DNA of 64,000 nucleotides from assembly GCA_963573315.1 (NCBI GenBank), contig OY752142.1:2046001-2110000 (forward strand). The letters run 5' to 3'. Position 1 is the first letter of the stretch, and each line of letters opens with the position of its first letter. The notes beneath the pieces are model-generated. The model was not told where the DNA came from, ran no database searches, and saw nothing but the letters and a program-made list of their open reading frames with translations. This DNA comes from Entomortierella parvispora. Its lineage: Eukaryota > Mortierellomycota > Mortierellomycetes > Mortierellales > Mortierellaceae. This document shows, piece by piece, positions 24,969 through 37,500 of this stretch. A program made the translations under genes and the position numbers.

Positions 24969-26565
24969 TTAAACAATTGGGACATTTGATGTTCTAAGTC
25001 CTTGCACCTGTTTCTGGAGATCTGTTTTCAGTTCGGCGGCCATATTGTGATACCGTGTCCATTCCTGCTGAACACGAGTCCATTCCTTGTCAATACGTTG
25101 CCACTCGGCCTGTTTCTCAGTTTTAAAATCCATTTCACGTTGTTCCAGTGCTAGTTCTCGCTTGTGGAGCATCGCTGTATGCTTCGCCTCGATATCATCT
25201 AGTCTTTTAATCAAGGCTTGCTCCCGATTCAGCCATTCTTCCGATGCTGCTCCCAGTCTGTTGCCTCCTTTACGATAATTCCGCTCCAGCCTACTTAACG
25301 TCTTTGAAATGTCCGGCCCTGGCACTGCACTGTCCTCTTTCCGTTGTTTGCCCTTTGAGGTTGAAGACCTTGCAGGTGGAGGTTCTATTAAGGAACGAAT
25401 ATATTGGTCAGAGGAGCATCTTCTTTTGCCTCAGATATTGGGGAACCCAGATAAACCTACGTATTGAACTGTCAGAATCAGACCAGCTAAGTGCACCTTC
25501 GAAGTCTTCGATAGTGTTGTCGCCTATGGCCACATGCTCATTGAGCTCAGCGTTCCTGTCAGGATCCAATCGAAGCGGCTGCTTTGGTGGCGGTGCGTTT
25601 CTTTTCAGGCTCCCAACATACACCTTGTGAAGCTTCTCATAGAAAGGACACTCATCCAACATAGCGTCCTTAAGTGTTGTTTCCTCTGTGTCTCCTGCTC
25701 CTGTGGCATTGGCCAACTTTCGAGCAGCATCATATTTTTTCTTGGTGTACGCGATTTTCGATTTGACTGACACGGCGTCCCAAGTCGTGTTATGTTTTGA
25801 ATTGACGAGCTCAGCGATCTCCTTGTGAATGTCTGCTGGCCTGTGCCCGGCGGTTGGTGCTACTCGATGGAGCCTCTCATGATTGATCGGATCAGCTAGC
25901 CAATCAATAAATGTGTCCATTCCCTCATTGGACCAGAACTTGCTCATTCCATCTGTCGTTTCTGACGCAGCACCTTTTCTCTTTTTCGCTGCTGGCTGAG
26001 AGTTTGAGCTTGATCCTGCGACCGAAGATTCCGGCGTCAGATCTATTGAGGCAGAGGCTATAGGACGAACTTGAATGCTACGTTGACGCTTGGTCATCTC
26101 GGATGAGTCAATGTACTGAAGATTTGTGGCGGTGAAGTTTGGATTAAGGGGAAATGAGGTAGACTGATGTAACACTTGGTGCAGGTGTTGTTGTGGATGT
26201 TGCTGCTGTTGCTGCTGTTGCTGCTGTTGCTGCTGTTGCTGCTGTTGCTGCTGTTGCTGCGGGTATTGATGCTGTTGCTGCGTGTAATGATGTTGCAGGT
26301 ATTGCTGCTGCAAATAGTGCTGCTGTTGACGCGGATGCAACTGATTTATTGACTGAGAATTTTGACTGTAAGACAGATCCGAGTTTGAATGAGTGGACTG
26401 GTGAGCAGAAACACGAGGCGATTGAAAGGACGCCTGGGAGAGAGCAGGCGAGGGAAAAGAAGTAGGTGAAGGGAAGGACGTTGATGGGGAAGGGTCGGGG
26501 ATAGCAGTGAGAGGATGAGGCGCGAGAATTGGAGGAGGCGACCCTCTTTGAAAGTTGTTGACCAT
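24969..26565 (-). CDS. Harbinger Myb/SANT-like DNA-binding partner protein
   Basis: Two exons (26565-25461 and 25384-24969) give 506 residues. The N-terminal half is Pro/Ser/Gln-rich with a pure glutamine tract of mixed CAG/CAA codons (about 26195-26262). A SANT/Myb-like trihelix follows, starting at SKFWSNEGMDTFIDWLADP and running through NTTWDAVSVKSKIAYTKKKY. The C-terminal exon is a long charged coiled coil (EQREMDFKTEKQAEWQRIDK). In PIF/Harbinger elements this second protein binds the terminal regions and recruits the transposase. The repeated TTTTGCAC octamers are candidate binding sites. Its position inside the element, convergent with the transposase, supports the call. Confidence 0.85.
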
Positions 26566-26768
26566 GGGAATAGATGAGAAGAATGAGAAGAGAAACGAAA
26601 AAAAAGTCAGCATCGTGTTTTTTTGTTCGAGTCTTTTGTTCTTCTTTTTTGAGAACAAAACCTGTCGTGCAAAATGAAGATGATTGGCTGGGCATGATTT
26701 TGCACCAAGATTTTTTTGCACGGTGGTGTGGCCAATCAAACATTTTGCACGCTTCCCCTGCCCACCGA

Positions 26769-26782
26769 TGAATATGGCTCTG
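26769..26782 (-). repeat. Harbinger right terminal inverted repeat plus candidate CTG duplication
   Basis: TGAATATGGCT (26769-26779) is the inverted match of the left terminus, and CTG follows at 26780-26782. If the repeat is instead taken as 12 bp starting with G, no duplication remains, so the exact edge is uncertain by one base. Confidence 0.6.
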
Positions 26783-28568
26783 GAGGCGAAAAGATAGAGA
26801 GGGAGAGAGGAGATCCAGAAGGTTGACTGACTGACTCGTCTCTATTCCTCTCTCTCTCTGTCTGTCCGTCTCCTCCTCCTCCTCTCAAAGTCAGAACACG
26901 ACGGAGGATAAACTGAATGGCCGACTGCTGGTCGCCTGCTTGAAATAAAATTTGCTGAAAATGGCTGGTTGATTTGTGTTCAGGCTCACCAGATGCTCTG
27001 TTTGTGGTCCAGACTCAAAGGTGCTCTCATTGTTGGACTTTGTCCCCGTTGGCAACTGAAGAGGTGTAGCTACCTGTACATACAATAATACTGCATCTCT
27101 TTGAAACAGGAACCAGGAACGGGCTGGACAGGCACCAGACCTCTCTCGCTCTCTCTCCCGCAGTGCCACAAGGAGGTGGGAACAAACTATTATACAGTAG
27201 CCAGTCCTAGCACCATCCACGGCGGCCAGCAAAGTGTCGCGACGCGAAACCTGCCCTGACTCTGCAACGCGTCCATGGTGCAAGACGCAAAGAGGAAGGG
27301 CGCTTTCCTTGTGTGCCCTTCCTCGGGATAGAGCGAAACGAGGGTGCACCCCGACCTCGTCAGCCAACAGACCATGCACAAAACAATCAACTCAAAAAAA
27401 GCCCGTTGGGCGGATGGACGGACGAGCAAGCTCCTCTTTGGCCTCTCTCATCCGGCAGTTTGTCGGTCCTTCTTTCTTTCTTTCTTTCTTTCTTTCCTTC
27501 TCTTTTCCTTCATTTTTCTTTTTCTTTTCTTCCTTCCTTTCCTTCCTTCTGCACCAGCTTCCGCCTTCCCTCCCCTCTCTCCTCCTCATCCTCATCCCTC
27601 CCTCAACCTCCCTCATTCCATCTTTTTATTTTTTTTGGTGCTCTCATCCTCCTCCTCCTCCTCCTCCTCCTCCCTCTCCTCGTTGTGTGTCTCCTCGCCA
27701 TCATCCCTCCCTTGACCAGTGCTCCATCCATCGCTGCCATTCCCCGGCCGTTGTTGCTCCCTCCTCGAATCACTCTCACAGGGCTGTGTCTGGGAGTCGT
27801 TAGCACGCACGCCATTGCTCGCATCTCGGAGTCAAAGCCAAAGACGGAGACAGACGCGTCTGACAGCTTTGGGTAGAACCAGCACGTTTTTCCACCAGGA
27901 TAGCATTCTTCCTTATCCACTTGCTTTCCTTCCTTTCATCCCTCCCTCCCTTCCTTCTCTTTCTCTGTCGACTTCTTTACTTTGTCTTTCCTCTTTCTTC
28001 ATCCCTCATTACGGCCATCTCTTTGATACTCTTCTCCCCTCGAACCTCATCTCTATCTCGCATCCTTCATCTTCTCCGGCCGTTACTGCTCCTTGTAGGA
28101 CAATCTCAAACACAACCCCTGTCTTCACCTTTTGTAACACCTAATTCTAGCAGCAGTGGCGGCAACGGCAGCGGCATTATCATTATCATCCCCTGTCTGC
28201 TCTTTCTGATTACGCCCATCTTCCCACTCGATCTTCTCTTATTCTCTGTACCATATCCATCATACATTTATCCCTCCTCCTTCCCCACCGCTCAAAGTAC
28301 CTTCCCATCCAAACTGTGAGCAAAGAAAGCCCTGTTGCCACGGTTATAAATATCAGTTCAATTGGCCAGTGTTTTGCCGCACTTTTTTCCTCCCCACTAC
28401 ACCTCTCTCCTTTATTTCAATCTCCTTTTTTTTTTACATCTTCACAGACCCCAGTCACTCCCCCTTCCTTTCCCTCCACATCTCCTGCCTCGCAGTTACG
28501 TTGTTAGATCATAGACTGCATACTTCAAAACGTTCATCACCCACCCTACAACCACATCTGTCAGCACG
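26783..28568. other. 1.8-kb pyrimidine-rich region upstream of the START-domain gene
   Basis: No gene is supported. The plus strand is strongly T/C-rich, with a CTTT tetranucleotide run (about 27473-27497) and a CCT trinucleotide run (about 27648-27672). Such tracts explain the long stop-free frames seen on both strands. It probably contains the promoter and a long 5' UTR of the gene at 28569. Confidence 0.5.
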
Positions 28569-31500
28569 ATGAAGGAGTCGCATCGATCGGAGCTGATCCT
28601 CGGAGACGAGAAAGTGGAGTGGACCGAACAACACCACCGCAACACCGCACATAAGGACAAGGGCATATACAACCTCAGTCAAGGACACCTTTCGTCTGGC
28701 TTTGATCTGACCCCCAGTGGTGATGAATCAGACTCTGCAGAGAAGCAACGGAGGTCACAATTTTACTCGCCAGATCCTCGAAAAAGCACCAAGGAGTTCC
28801 ATATCGAACAAGCAACGCAGGCCGTCCAACTGCTTAAAGTGGCTTCAAAACCAGCTGGATGGAAAAAAGTTCTCAAGCACAAATCCGGATGTCTCGTCTA
28901 TCAATCGACAAACAGTGGCGACAAGCACCCAGCATTCAAAGGCGAGCACGTTCTTCGTGGGTATAGGGCCCAAGACGTATTTTCCGTGGTGGGCGTGCGA
29001 AAACTTTGGGAGTAAGTCTTTGCCATGATACAAAAAAGACATAATGAACCCCATGTCCTTACAGTCTTGTTGTGTGCATTCTCTTTTAGCGACTGGTACG
29101 ATGAACTGAGTTGCGTGGAGTCCTATGACGATGCCACAAACCTGATGTACATGGTGATGAAGGGAACACTCTCCTCAAAGTAAGTTGCGTAGATATTATG
29201 ACACTACAGTCCTCTGCCAATCATTGACCCATCCCCACTCATATGTTCAATTTTAGAACTAGGGACATCTCAATGGTGGAGCGGATAGAGGTTGAGCGCG
29301 ATGGGACAATCTACTTTGCTTCTTGCTCTGTAGAATCAAGCAAGATCCCACGGATATCGGGCAAAGTACGCGCAGACATTTTCGTGGCAGGCTGGATCAT
29401 TCAGCCTCTTCCATCGAACCCGCCTATTACCAAGATCACGTACGTAATCCAAACCGATCTACTGAGTCGATTACCAAAGTTCATTGCCCGGCGTGCTCTT
29501 GCAAAGAGACCTCTGGTCATTACAACAATTGAAACACATTTGAAGAAGAACGGCGTCCCGATGGTCATGTCGAAACTCGTGTCTCAAACGACTAATCGCC
29601 ACCGGAGCTTGAGTGAACCATTGAAGCCGGACAAGTTTTCATTCTCACCTCGGGACGCGGAAGAGCCAGTACAGTCTGTTTCAGCGTTCTTGTCCCCGAT
29701 CGGTCCCATCCCGCCGGACGGAATGGAGCAATTGGATGACAAGGACGATTCGGGCGACGACGAGTTCCATTTGGCAATGACCTCGGTTACGGATGGATCG
29801 ACCGCACGCAACTCACAAGCATCATTGGCGCCAAGTTTAATGTCGACTCGGTCGCTTGCGCCTTCGATATTTACGCCCGAATTCCTGGAAAAGAATGCCC
29901 TCCTCGGTGACACCGCTCTCTTTGGCGACTCACTACTCTTTGGCAAAGGAGGTCTCTACGAGGGTACGTTAAGGCGGCAAGATAGTCAATCGGCGGAATC
30001 AAGGACGCCAACCCAACACGAAATCCAAAACCCACAGCGACAGCAAGAGCGATCTCGACTTGCTCCACCTCAGGGAGCAAGGATGCTACCATCAGAGCCA
30101 GAGTCTCGGGGCAGGCAATCGACCTACAAAACCTCTCAGGTGCAGCCTGCTCCTGCTAAAACAGAGACCAAGCCAAGGCAATCTCCCAGAACGGCTCAGC
30201 CATCCACTCCAGAGCGGACAGCTATCCCACCTGCCGTCACTCTCGCCACCCCTCCTCTGACACCTACAACGTCCATTGATGGAAAAGACACGGCTTCAGA
30301 TTCTGATGCTTCAATGACACCAAAAGTTAAAGTTGTTCCAAGGATACCCAAAGTTCATGCAGCTGTAGATACATCACTCGCTTCGAGGCCCAGCTCCATG
30401 GCATTTGCGGCCTTTGGAATGCAGTCGCCTTCTGCCATCATGGAAGCACGCCGACACAGCGCCTTGGTCGGACGTAGTTCGTCGTTTGCCCCACGTCATA
30501 GTCACATCATCCCTCTCCGAGGGAACTCCAATCTCACTCTCCAGGGACTTGGTCGAACATCTATGATCGCCCCTCTTAACAATTCAGCAAAAAGAAACTC
30601 GACTGCTCCGAGCTTAGACTCTAGTCGCTCTTCCACTCTTTTAAGCTCATCCGTGCCATTACCCCACCGTCATTCGGAGACAGCAAGGAAGGCATTGGCG
30701 ATGTTCAAGGTGCTGGCCTCAAGTCCTGAGGATCGATGGAGGGCCGTCTCAACAGAAGGGACTTTCAAGTGCTATAGTCGCATCATATCTGGAGCGGGGT
30801 TGCCTATGCTTCGAGGCGAAGGCGTTATCACAGGAGGATGGACCGTAGAACAGATTAACGCTGTAATCGAGTCCTCGGGCTGTCGTCAGATCTGGGACGA
30901 AAGATTCGAAAATCTCTCCATTGCAGAGACATTCAACTCGAACGAATACCTCTTCCATGTCACTCTACGAGGCATTGGATCGCTAACGTAAGTTGTTTTT
31001 TTTTTTTGCAGGCAATGTTAACTGATAATCACAATTGGAAAGCATTAGGACATGCACGACCATTTTCCGGTTTTCTATGGAGAAACTCAACTCATGCTCA
31101 CTTGTCGACATCAAATAGCGGACGCGACTTGGCTGGAGTAACCATTATTGATCGTGATCCTCAAACATCAGCCCTGTGTAACGTGTCGACATCTGTCCTG
31201 GACACTACCATCCCAGAAGACCCCGGTCGTATCCGCGCCCTGCTTGAGCTCTCTGGTTGGTCTTTGCGACCCACTTTCGATAACCACGGCAACACAATCT
31301 CTGTCAGCGTCACATTTGTGATTCAGATTGATATTCGGGGCACCCTCCCTACATCAGTTGTCAAGTCGATGACATCCAGCATGATGACTGCAGTATCTCG
31401 CCTGAACCTGTTCATCAACAAAACTGGATATCCACCCTATGCCTCTCATATATCTGGCACCAGGCTGTTGGATACTTTTGAACCCAAGACTGGATTCTAC

Positions 31501-33510
31501 GAGCTGTGCTATAAGGCAGCACCTGGATGGACCGAGGTCAGGGTTGGTAGGAAGGTGTATAAGGACGGTTATGACTTCTTTATCAAACCGGACGATCCCA
31601 CTGTTAGGGTAGAATTGGCACCCGATTTCGGAGGTGTTCGTGTTTGGACCACCCTTGACCATGAAGGCCAAAGCATCGTGGCTCAAGTGACACGAAAGGG
31701 CCAGAACCCTACAGGCTCAGATGCAAGGCAAAGCGAGCAGCAGGCTACCCGCGAGGACGACACTGACAGAGATGACCCCCCTAAACGCGACTCCACCACT
31801 CCGAGGCGTACCCGAGACAACAACCGAGTCCATGACGGATCCGTAGCCGCCTACGGCGGACCGTCTCTGCGGAAGTCTCCCAGTCACCTAAAGAGTAATG
31901 ATCACAGCAAAGAGCAGGTAGATGATGGTTCCTCTGCAGAGGTTGGCAACGGATCTGACCTGCGACCGCATGAGGCCCCGTCTGCCATCGGTCGCAAGAG
32001 GAGAAGTGCCAGCTACACGTCCTTGAGTGTCTTTGACTCTAATCTCAATGCCTCCTCTTCTTCTGACCGTGCTGCTGATCACTCACAGGCTTTAATGGAT
32101 CCCAAGGACTCGCCGGAGTCAGAGAGGAGTCGCTCTAGGAGCAGAGTCCCGCGCAGTCTTGTGAGCCTTCCCGCTGGTACTCCTTCTCCACCACTCCCAC
32201 GCCGCTCAAGTTCTCTCAGTCGATACTCTATCCCGATCATGCCATTTCTCTCGCCCTCGGACGCGCCTCCTCTCCCGCTGCTTCCCGTCCTTCCCCCAGT
32301 CCCTCGTCTGCAAACCGATTGTAATCAAGAATTGCCCATGCAAACTCCTGAAATCATCCCTCAACCTGAATCCACAACACCTCTTGGTAGCCCAACGCTT
32401 GGACCGTTCCATGTGCCACACCCCGCTGTTCCTGTTGCGCCTGAGTTAGCGCCTAGTGAAACAACGCTTCTCCCAGAGCCAATTGAAAATATCTCCAAGC
32501 AATCCAGCGCCGAGACCGACTTGAAGCCGGCTCAGAAACTCTCCCTCGGTCATTCAATCCTGCAACCTGCTGCTGATATTCCATCATCCAAACCACTGGC
32601 AGATTCTCCTAGGAACGTTTCAGTGACCAACTTAATTGCCAGCATGGCAGCTATCCGGGATATGGAGGCTGCCATCAAGCAAGAACAGCAGGAGCTGCAG
32701 TCTAAAGAGGAGGATGAAAAGAAGGAGGAAAAGAAGGAGGAAGAAACAGCGAAAGAAGAGCAAAACTCATCTACTTCCTTTACTGCCCCATCCTTGGCCG
32801 AAATGGGCTCGCCCGCGACATCCCCACTCCCAAGCCGCCATCGGATATCAGGATTGTCTTTGCACACCATGGAGCAAGTCCTATCGGCCATGCCATCCCC
32901 CCCTCAAGCGACTTGTTCCTTGCCAGCTGTTCCACGGCGGGTAACTTTCTCTCCCGACGTGATCGATAACTCGGACAAATCCCCAATGATCAAGAAGCCC
33001 AAAAGGCAATCCAAAAAGACAAACTCTGCAGTGGCAGCTGCTGTCAAAGCTGCAAATGAGGCTGACTTTGCAGCTGACGCTGCCATGGTAACCTCTGATG
33101 GTGACCTTGTTGACGACTCGTTGACCACTGCACAAGAAGTGGATGGCTCAGATTCGATCCCTGCGAAGATTGCAGAGTCGTTGCCTGCATCATCAGAGGA
33201 AACTGATGAGGAGGAAGGATATGATAGTGAGGAAGGCGAATTCGTGGAAGCTTTGACCGAAATTGAGGAGGAACCATCCAACAACCTTGTTATTCCGGTG
33301 GTCTTGGAGAACCCTGTTAGAGAATTCGGGGCAGAGACGAAGGAGACCTGGGAGAAGGTGGAGATTGACCACGAGCAGGATCACGCGGCCGTCTGGAGAG
33401 GCGCGGTGGAGCACTTTGTGACCGACATCAAGGGCACATTGCTGCAGGCTGTAGTTGTTCTACTGGCGCTATTCTGGCTCAGTCGCAGTGAAGGACTGTC
33501 TGTGTTGTAG
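28569..33510 (+). CDS. Tail-anchored protein with two START-like lipid-binding domains
   Basis: Four exons (28569-29011, 29090-29179, 29257-30987, 31119-33510) give 1551 residues. The first START-like domain is around residues 75-340 (WKKVLKHKSGCLVYQSTNSG, then the WDDWYDELSCVESYD block). The second is around 690-900 (DRWRAVSTEGTFKCYSRIIS, then CRQIWDERFENLSIAETFNS). Between and after them are long Ser/Pro/Arg-rich linkers, an E/K coiled coil near 32690-32760, and an RVTF motif (32938-32949) that could dock PP1. The chain ends in a hydrophobic segment (LLQAVVVLLALFWL) a few residues from the C-terminus, so it is probably tail-anchored in the ER or another membrane. A lipid transfer role at contact sites is inferred. 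The ligand is unknown. Confidence 0.85.
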
Positions 33511-34529
33511 AACATTCTGTACAATAATGCAATAATCATAAAATTCACAGCAATAAGAGAAAAAAATGCGATTATGCTTGTTTGCTGTCGAAGGCCTGTC
33601 ATCGCGTGTTGACGCACTAATATTAATACAGTTTAATGAGGTTTGAAAACATAAAAAAAAAAGTCTAGCAATGAACGACGTCTCAGGTCTGTCCAAACCA
33701 CCTTCTCAAAATGTGGGAGTTGCCATTCCTGGTGTCAAGCCGGCACGACAGGGATCATTCTGAAGACGTGTTCTCCACCCACCTAACTCGTCATTAGAAA
33801 GCAATTCTGGACTCGGCTGACCTTGGAGGCCTCAGATATAATGCCAAGCTACGCTTGTTGGCGGGGAACTCAAAAGGAAACAAACAAAACCTGCACGGAA
33901 GGGTTGCAGGATGTCCTCTTGGACCTGCATGAAACTCTGAGGCGGGTCTGGTCGTCAGGCCTTCCTCGGCGGGGATCTTAACCTTAAGGTCAAAGAAACC
34001 GAGAGTGCGCGCAGAGAGCCCTCGAGATCCAAACGCGGATGAGAATGGACATTTGAAGAATCCAAGTAGAGCTGCAGTAGAGCTGCATTTCGAGTGCTTG
34101 TGTTTGTGAGAGCAATGAATGAATGCATGGGACCAAACAGCATTCACAGCGACAACAACAACAAAAGAGAGAACACAGGTCCAGGGACAACAAAAAAAAA
34201 AAAAAAAAAAAATAAGGACTCATGCCCCCTGCACAGGGACAGAACACAGTCCTCTTTTCCTTCCATCGTTGCTTTGGTCACTTGCAAAGTGCACCAAAAA
34301 CATGAATTGACATGAATGTACACAAACAAAGAGCGCGTCATCTCCTCTCTTCTTCTCTTTCTTCCCTTCCCTTCTCTGTTATTCCTCGCCATCTCTCTCT
34401 CTATCTCTTTCTTGCCCGTCTCTTACCCTCGTCTCGCTCATACTCATCCACATCCGCATCAGAAATCCTCAATCAATCAAATCGTCCTGCACCGGCTGGA
34501 ATCTTCCTTCTCTCTCCTCTCTTCCCCAA
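33511..34529. other. 1.0-kb intergenic region
   Basis: No gene is supported. An A21 tract lies at about 34192-34212. The last 200 bp before the FHA gene are C/T-rich 5' UTR-like DNA. Confidence 0.5.
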
Positions 34530-37500
34530 ATGGCCGACACTCCAAAGAGTCCCGGGCGAAGACTCTTGCGAAAGAGCGCGCTGCATGCCTCTCCTTTCGG
34601 AGCAACCATAAAGTCTTTCCATTCTTCGACCACGACCACCAAAGGCGCGTCGTCGACTTCTTCACCACCTCGATCTCAGACACAATCACAATCACATCCA
34701 CAGGCGCAGGAACAACATGGTCTTCCCGACCCTTTCAATGATTCCTCTTCTCCCGCAGGGTCACATGCTACACTACTATTGCCAGATTCTCCCCAGGACC
34801 ATAGCCCATCCTCGAGGAAATCTGCCCGGCTCAGCGGCCTCTACCGACAGAATGGAATCCTCAGCAGCGGCAGTAGCCCCACTCAGCGAACTCCAACAAG
34901 GACTCGTCTTATGCCTCCCAACACCCCTAAAAAGACGAAAATCAAGACGGGGGTCTGGGGTCACATCGTGGGTCTGAAGAAGCAGGACGAGAGCGAATAC
35001 TATCGGTACCCCATTGACAAGTCGTACTGCTCCTTTGGACGTGGAGACACAAACGACATTCGTGTGCAAATCGACTCGGTCTCGGACTTGCACTGCAAAC
35101 TTATCAGACGGGACGATGGCGAGGTTAGTCATTCGACTATGTCCATGATAGGAGTTTAGGATTATGTCGTCGCAAGACACCAGGTTGAGAACATAACAAC
35201 TGGGCTAACCATGCAACTTCGCATTAACCATGCAACTTCCTGTCTTACGCTAGGTGTGGCTTAAGGACACGTCAAGCGACGGAACACTGCTGAACGATGT
35301 ACTCCTCCACAACACGGCGCGGATTATTCTGCATGATGATGTCTTGACGATCGCAGGACGCAAGTTTAGATTCGAGGTGGTCGCTGTACGTGTTTCGAGA
35401 TTTAGTATATGACATGGCATCCTGTCTGCAGTAAATGGATGTCACCTGGTGGTTCTATACTCACCGCGTTCCGCGACTTTATTGAAATCATAGCCAAGCC
35501 CGACAGCGACAAATCTCCCCAATACTCCAGGAAAAGACATTAGGACCATTCAGGCCAGTGTTGACATGGAACTCTTCAGTCTTGCTAGGACATCTTCACC
35601 AAAACCCGAATCACGGATATTGACCACCCCAAAAAGAAATACGGCTCGTTCGGCGGCAGAACTTGAGTCCTCTTTGGGACTTTTTACACCCAATAGAGCT
35701 GCAAAACTCTCTAGCCTCCTTGTTTCGCCAAAGCCTGTGCCCCTTCCAGCGTTCTTGACACAACCATTGAAATCAACTACACCACTAAAGTCCGCCACCC
35801 CCAGGAAGACCTATGTCATGGTTGATGAACCATCCATCTTGAACCCAAGTCCCGAATCAGAAACGTTACCGGACAGATTCTTGGGAGTAGGTATGACAAC
35901 GCCAACGAGAGACAAGAGAAAGGCTGTCGAGGATATGTCACCATGCGCTGGCAGGACTCCGAAGAAAGTCTCCTTTGGGCCAGCACTGAGCCCTGAGGTC
36001 TTTGACAAGTCAAATCCGCCCAGCACCCCGGTGAAACGTGGACAACAACAAGACCCCGATACACCGAGACGCCACGGAGTATCGACCCCTACCCTCCTAT
36101 CAAGATTGCAATCAGTAGGATCTGTCTCCAAACCCATCCTGACTCCCTCAAGGCTGCGAACAGGGTTGACACAATCCATCACAAAGCCCAGGCCGCTCAA
36201 TCTCCTTGCTCTAGCGGATTTGGACGATGAATATGATCTTCTGCAGACAGAAAAGGCACATGAGGAGCCCGTTTCTGTGGAACTCCCACAGGCATTTTCC
36301 GATAATCAGGCAGCGATATTTAGGGAAGAAATGGAGGATCCCTTTTCCGACCCCAACGACGTTAAAGATGACAACAAAGAGGTCGGCAGTTCTAGTCCTG
36401 ACGATGGAAGATGGAAAAAGCTCGTTGTCGTTCAGGAATCTTACGGAAATGATGCAGACTCCAGAGCATTAGACAGCTTGAGTGCAATTCTTGAGTCAGA
36501 GTCAGGCCCTGACGACACGGATGAAAGCTTTTCGGTCACCCCTACACGTCCATCTCGCCTAGACTTATCGAGCCAGCTCATGTCTACGCCCACAGGGCAT
36601 GGACTTGCCTATCAGACTGCCTCCTTGCCGGTTGCCGCAGACGACCAGAGCCTGCTCCATCAGCCACAACAAACAGAGGCACAATTACCTGATACCTCAT
36701 CTACATCCGCACCCTATGACAACTGCAACCCTTTTATGGCGGAAGAGAGTCTTGGACAGGATCATGAAGCGTTGTCCCCTGCCACTGGTTCCCCCTCGCC
36801 ATCACCACCGTCATCGCCTTCGCCATCAGGCATGAACACAGGGCGCCATGTACATACCCCTATCCGACGTTCTAAAGAGGATGTTTACGGTCAGGGAACC
36901 ATCAGAACGCCTGGTTCTGCATCAAGACTTGCGTTGCTCCAACTCTCTGCGCAAAAACTCAAGAAATTGCCAGACTTACTTCACGCAACCTCAGACGTCG
37001 CTTATATCGTGCCCGCCAATCTCTCAACCTATGGACAAGCAGACCAAGACGAACAAGGCGCAGAGTCGGAAGAAGTTATTATCTCAGAACTTGAGCAAGA
37101 GCCTATGGCGCAAGATGAGGGAGAGGACGACTCTAATGGAGCGACAGCAGATGATATGGCCATGGATATGTGGGATACTAGGGACTCCAGTGACCAATTG
37201 ATGCGGACTCCTTCCCCTCCACCAAATACTCGCCACCTGTCGATTTTCTCATCCAGCAGTATGCCAAATAGGCGCCTCAGCGCACCCGCGAGTGCTCCTA
37301 TGGATCGCAGCCAAAGCCCTATCTTTACTGGCCTTCGCAATGTCTTTAAAACACCGCAGAAGGTTGTGGAGTTTGGCTTTGCAAGCTTTGCAGGCTTTAG
37401 AAACTATGTCCGCACGCCTACAAAGGAGATCACCGACTCAAGTCTGATAGAGTCCGCCCCGTTGGAGGTAAAGAAGGAAGACTTGGTTGCAAACCTGGAG

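Larger units (their letters stand above)
23529..26779. mobile_element. Complete PIF/Harbinger DNA transposon
   Basis: The 3251-bp element is bounded by 11-bp perfect inverted repeats AGCCATATTCA (23529-23539 and, inverted, 26769-26779). It has a 9-bp inverted subterminal copy ATTGGCCAC (23585-23593 and 26728-26736) and repeated TTTTGCAC octamers at 23627, 23643, 26698, 26714 and 26743, plus one inverted copy at 26667. Inside are the two genes expected of this superfamily: a DDE transposase and a Myb/SANT-like protein. They converge with only 8 bp between their stop codons. Both frames are intact, which implies recent insertion or retained function. Confidence 0.85.

Noticed and set aside
26144-26743. 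A 199-codon frame overlapping the Harbinger Myb-like gene
   Set aside because: It is the shifted frame of the CAG/CAA glutamine tract and reads as Ala/Thr runs.
23528-26780. Harbinger ends taken as a 12-bp repeat starting with G
   Set aside because: This leaves no target duplication, whereas the 11-bp choice gives CTG on both sides. The one-base ambiguity is noted in the features.
27234-27920. Several overlapping long frames in the C/T-rich region
   Set aside because: They encode only Ser/Pro/Leu/Phe or Arg/Glu runs produced by CTTT and CCT repeats and change frame freely.
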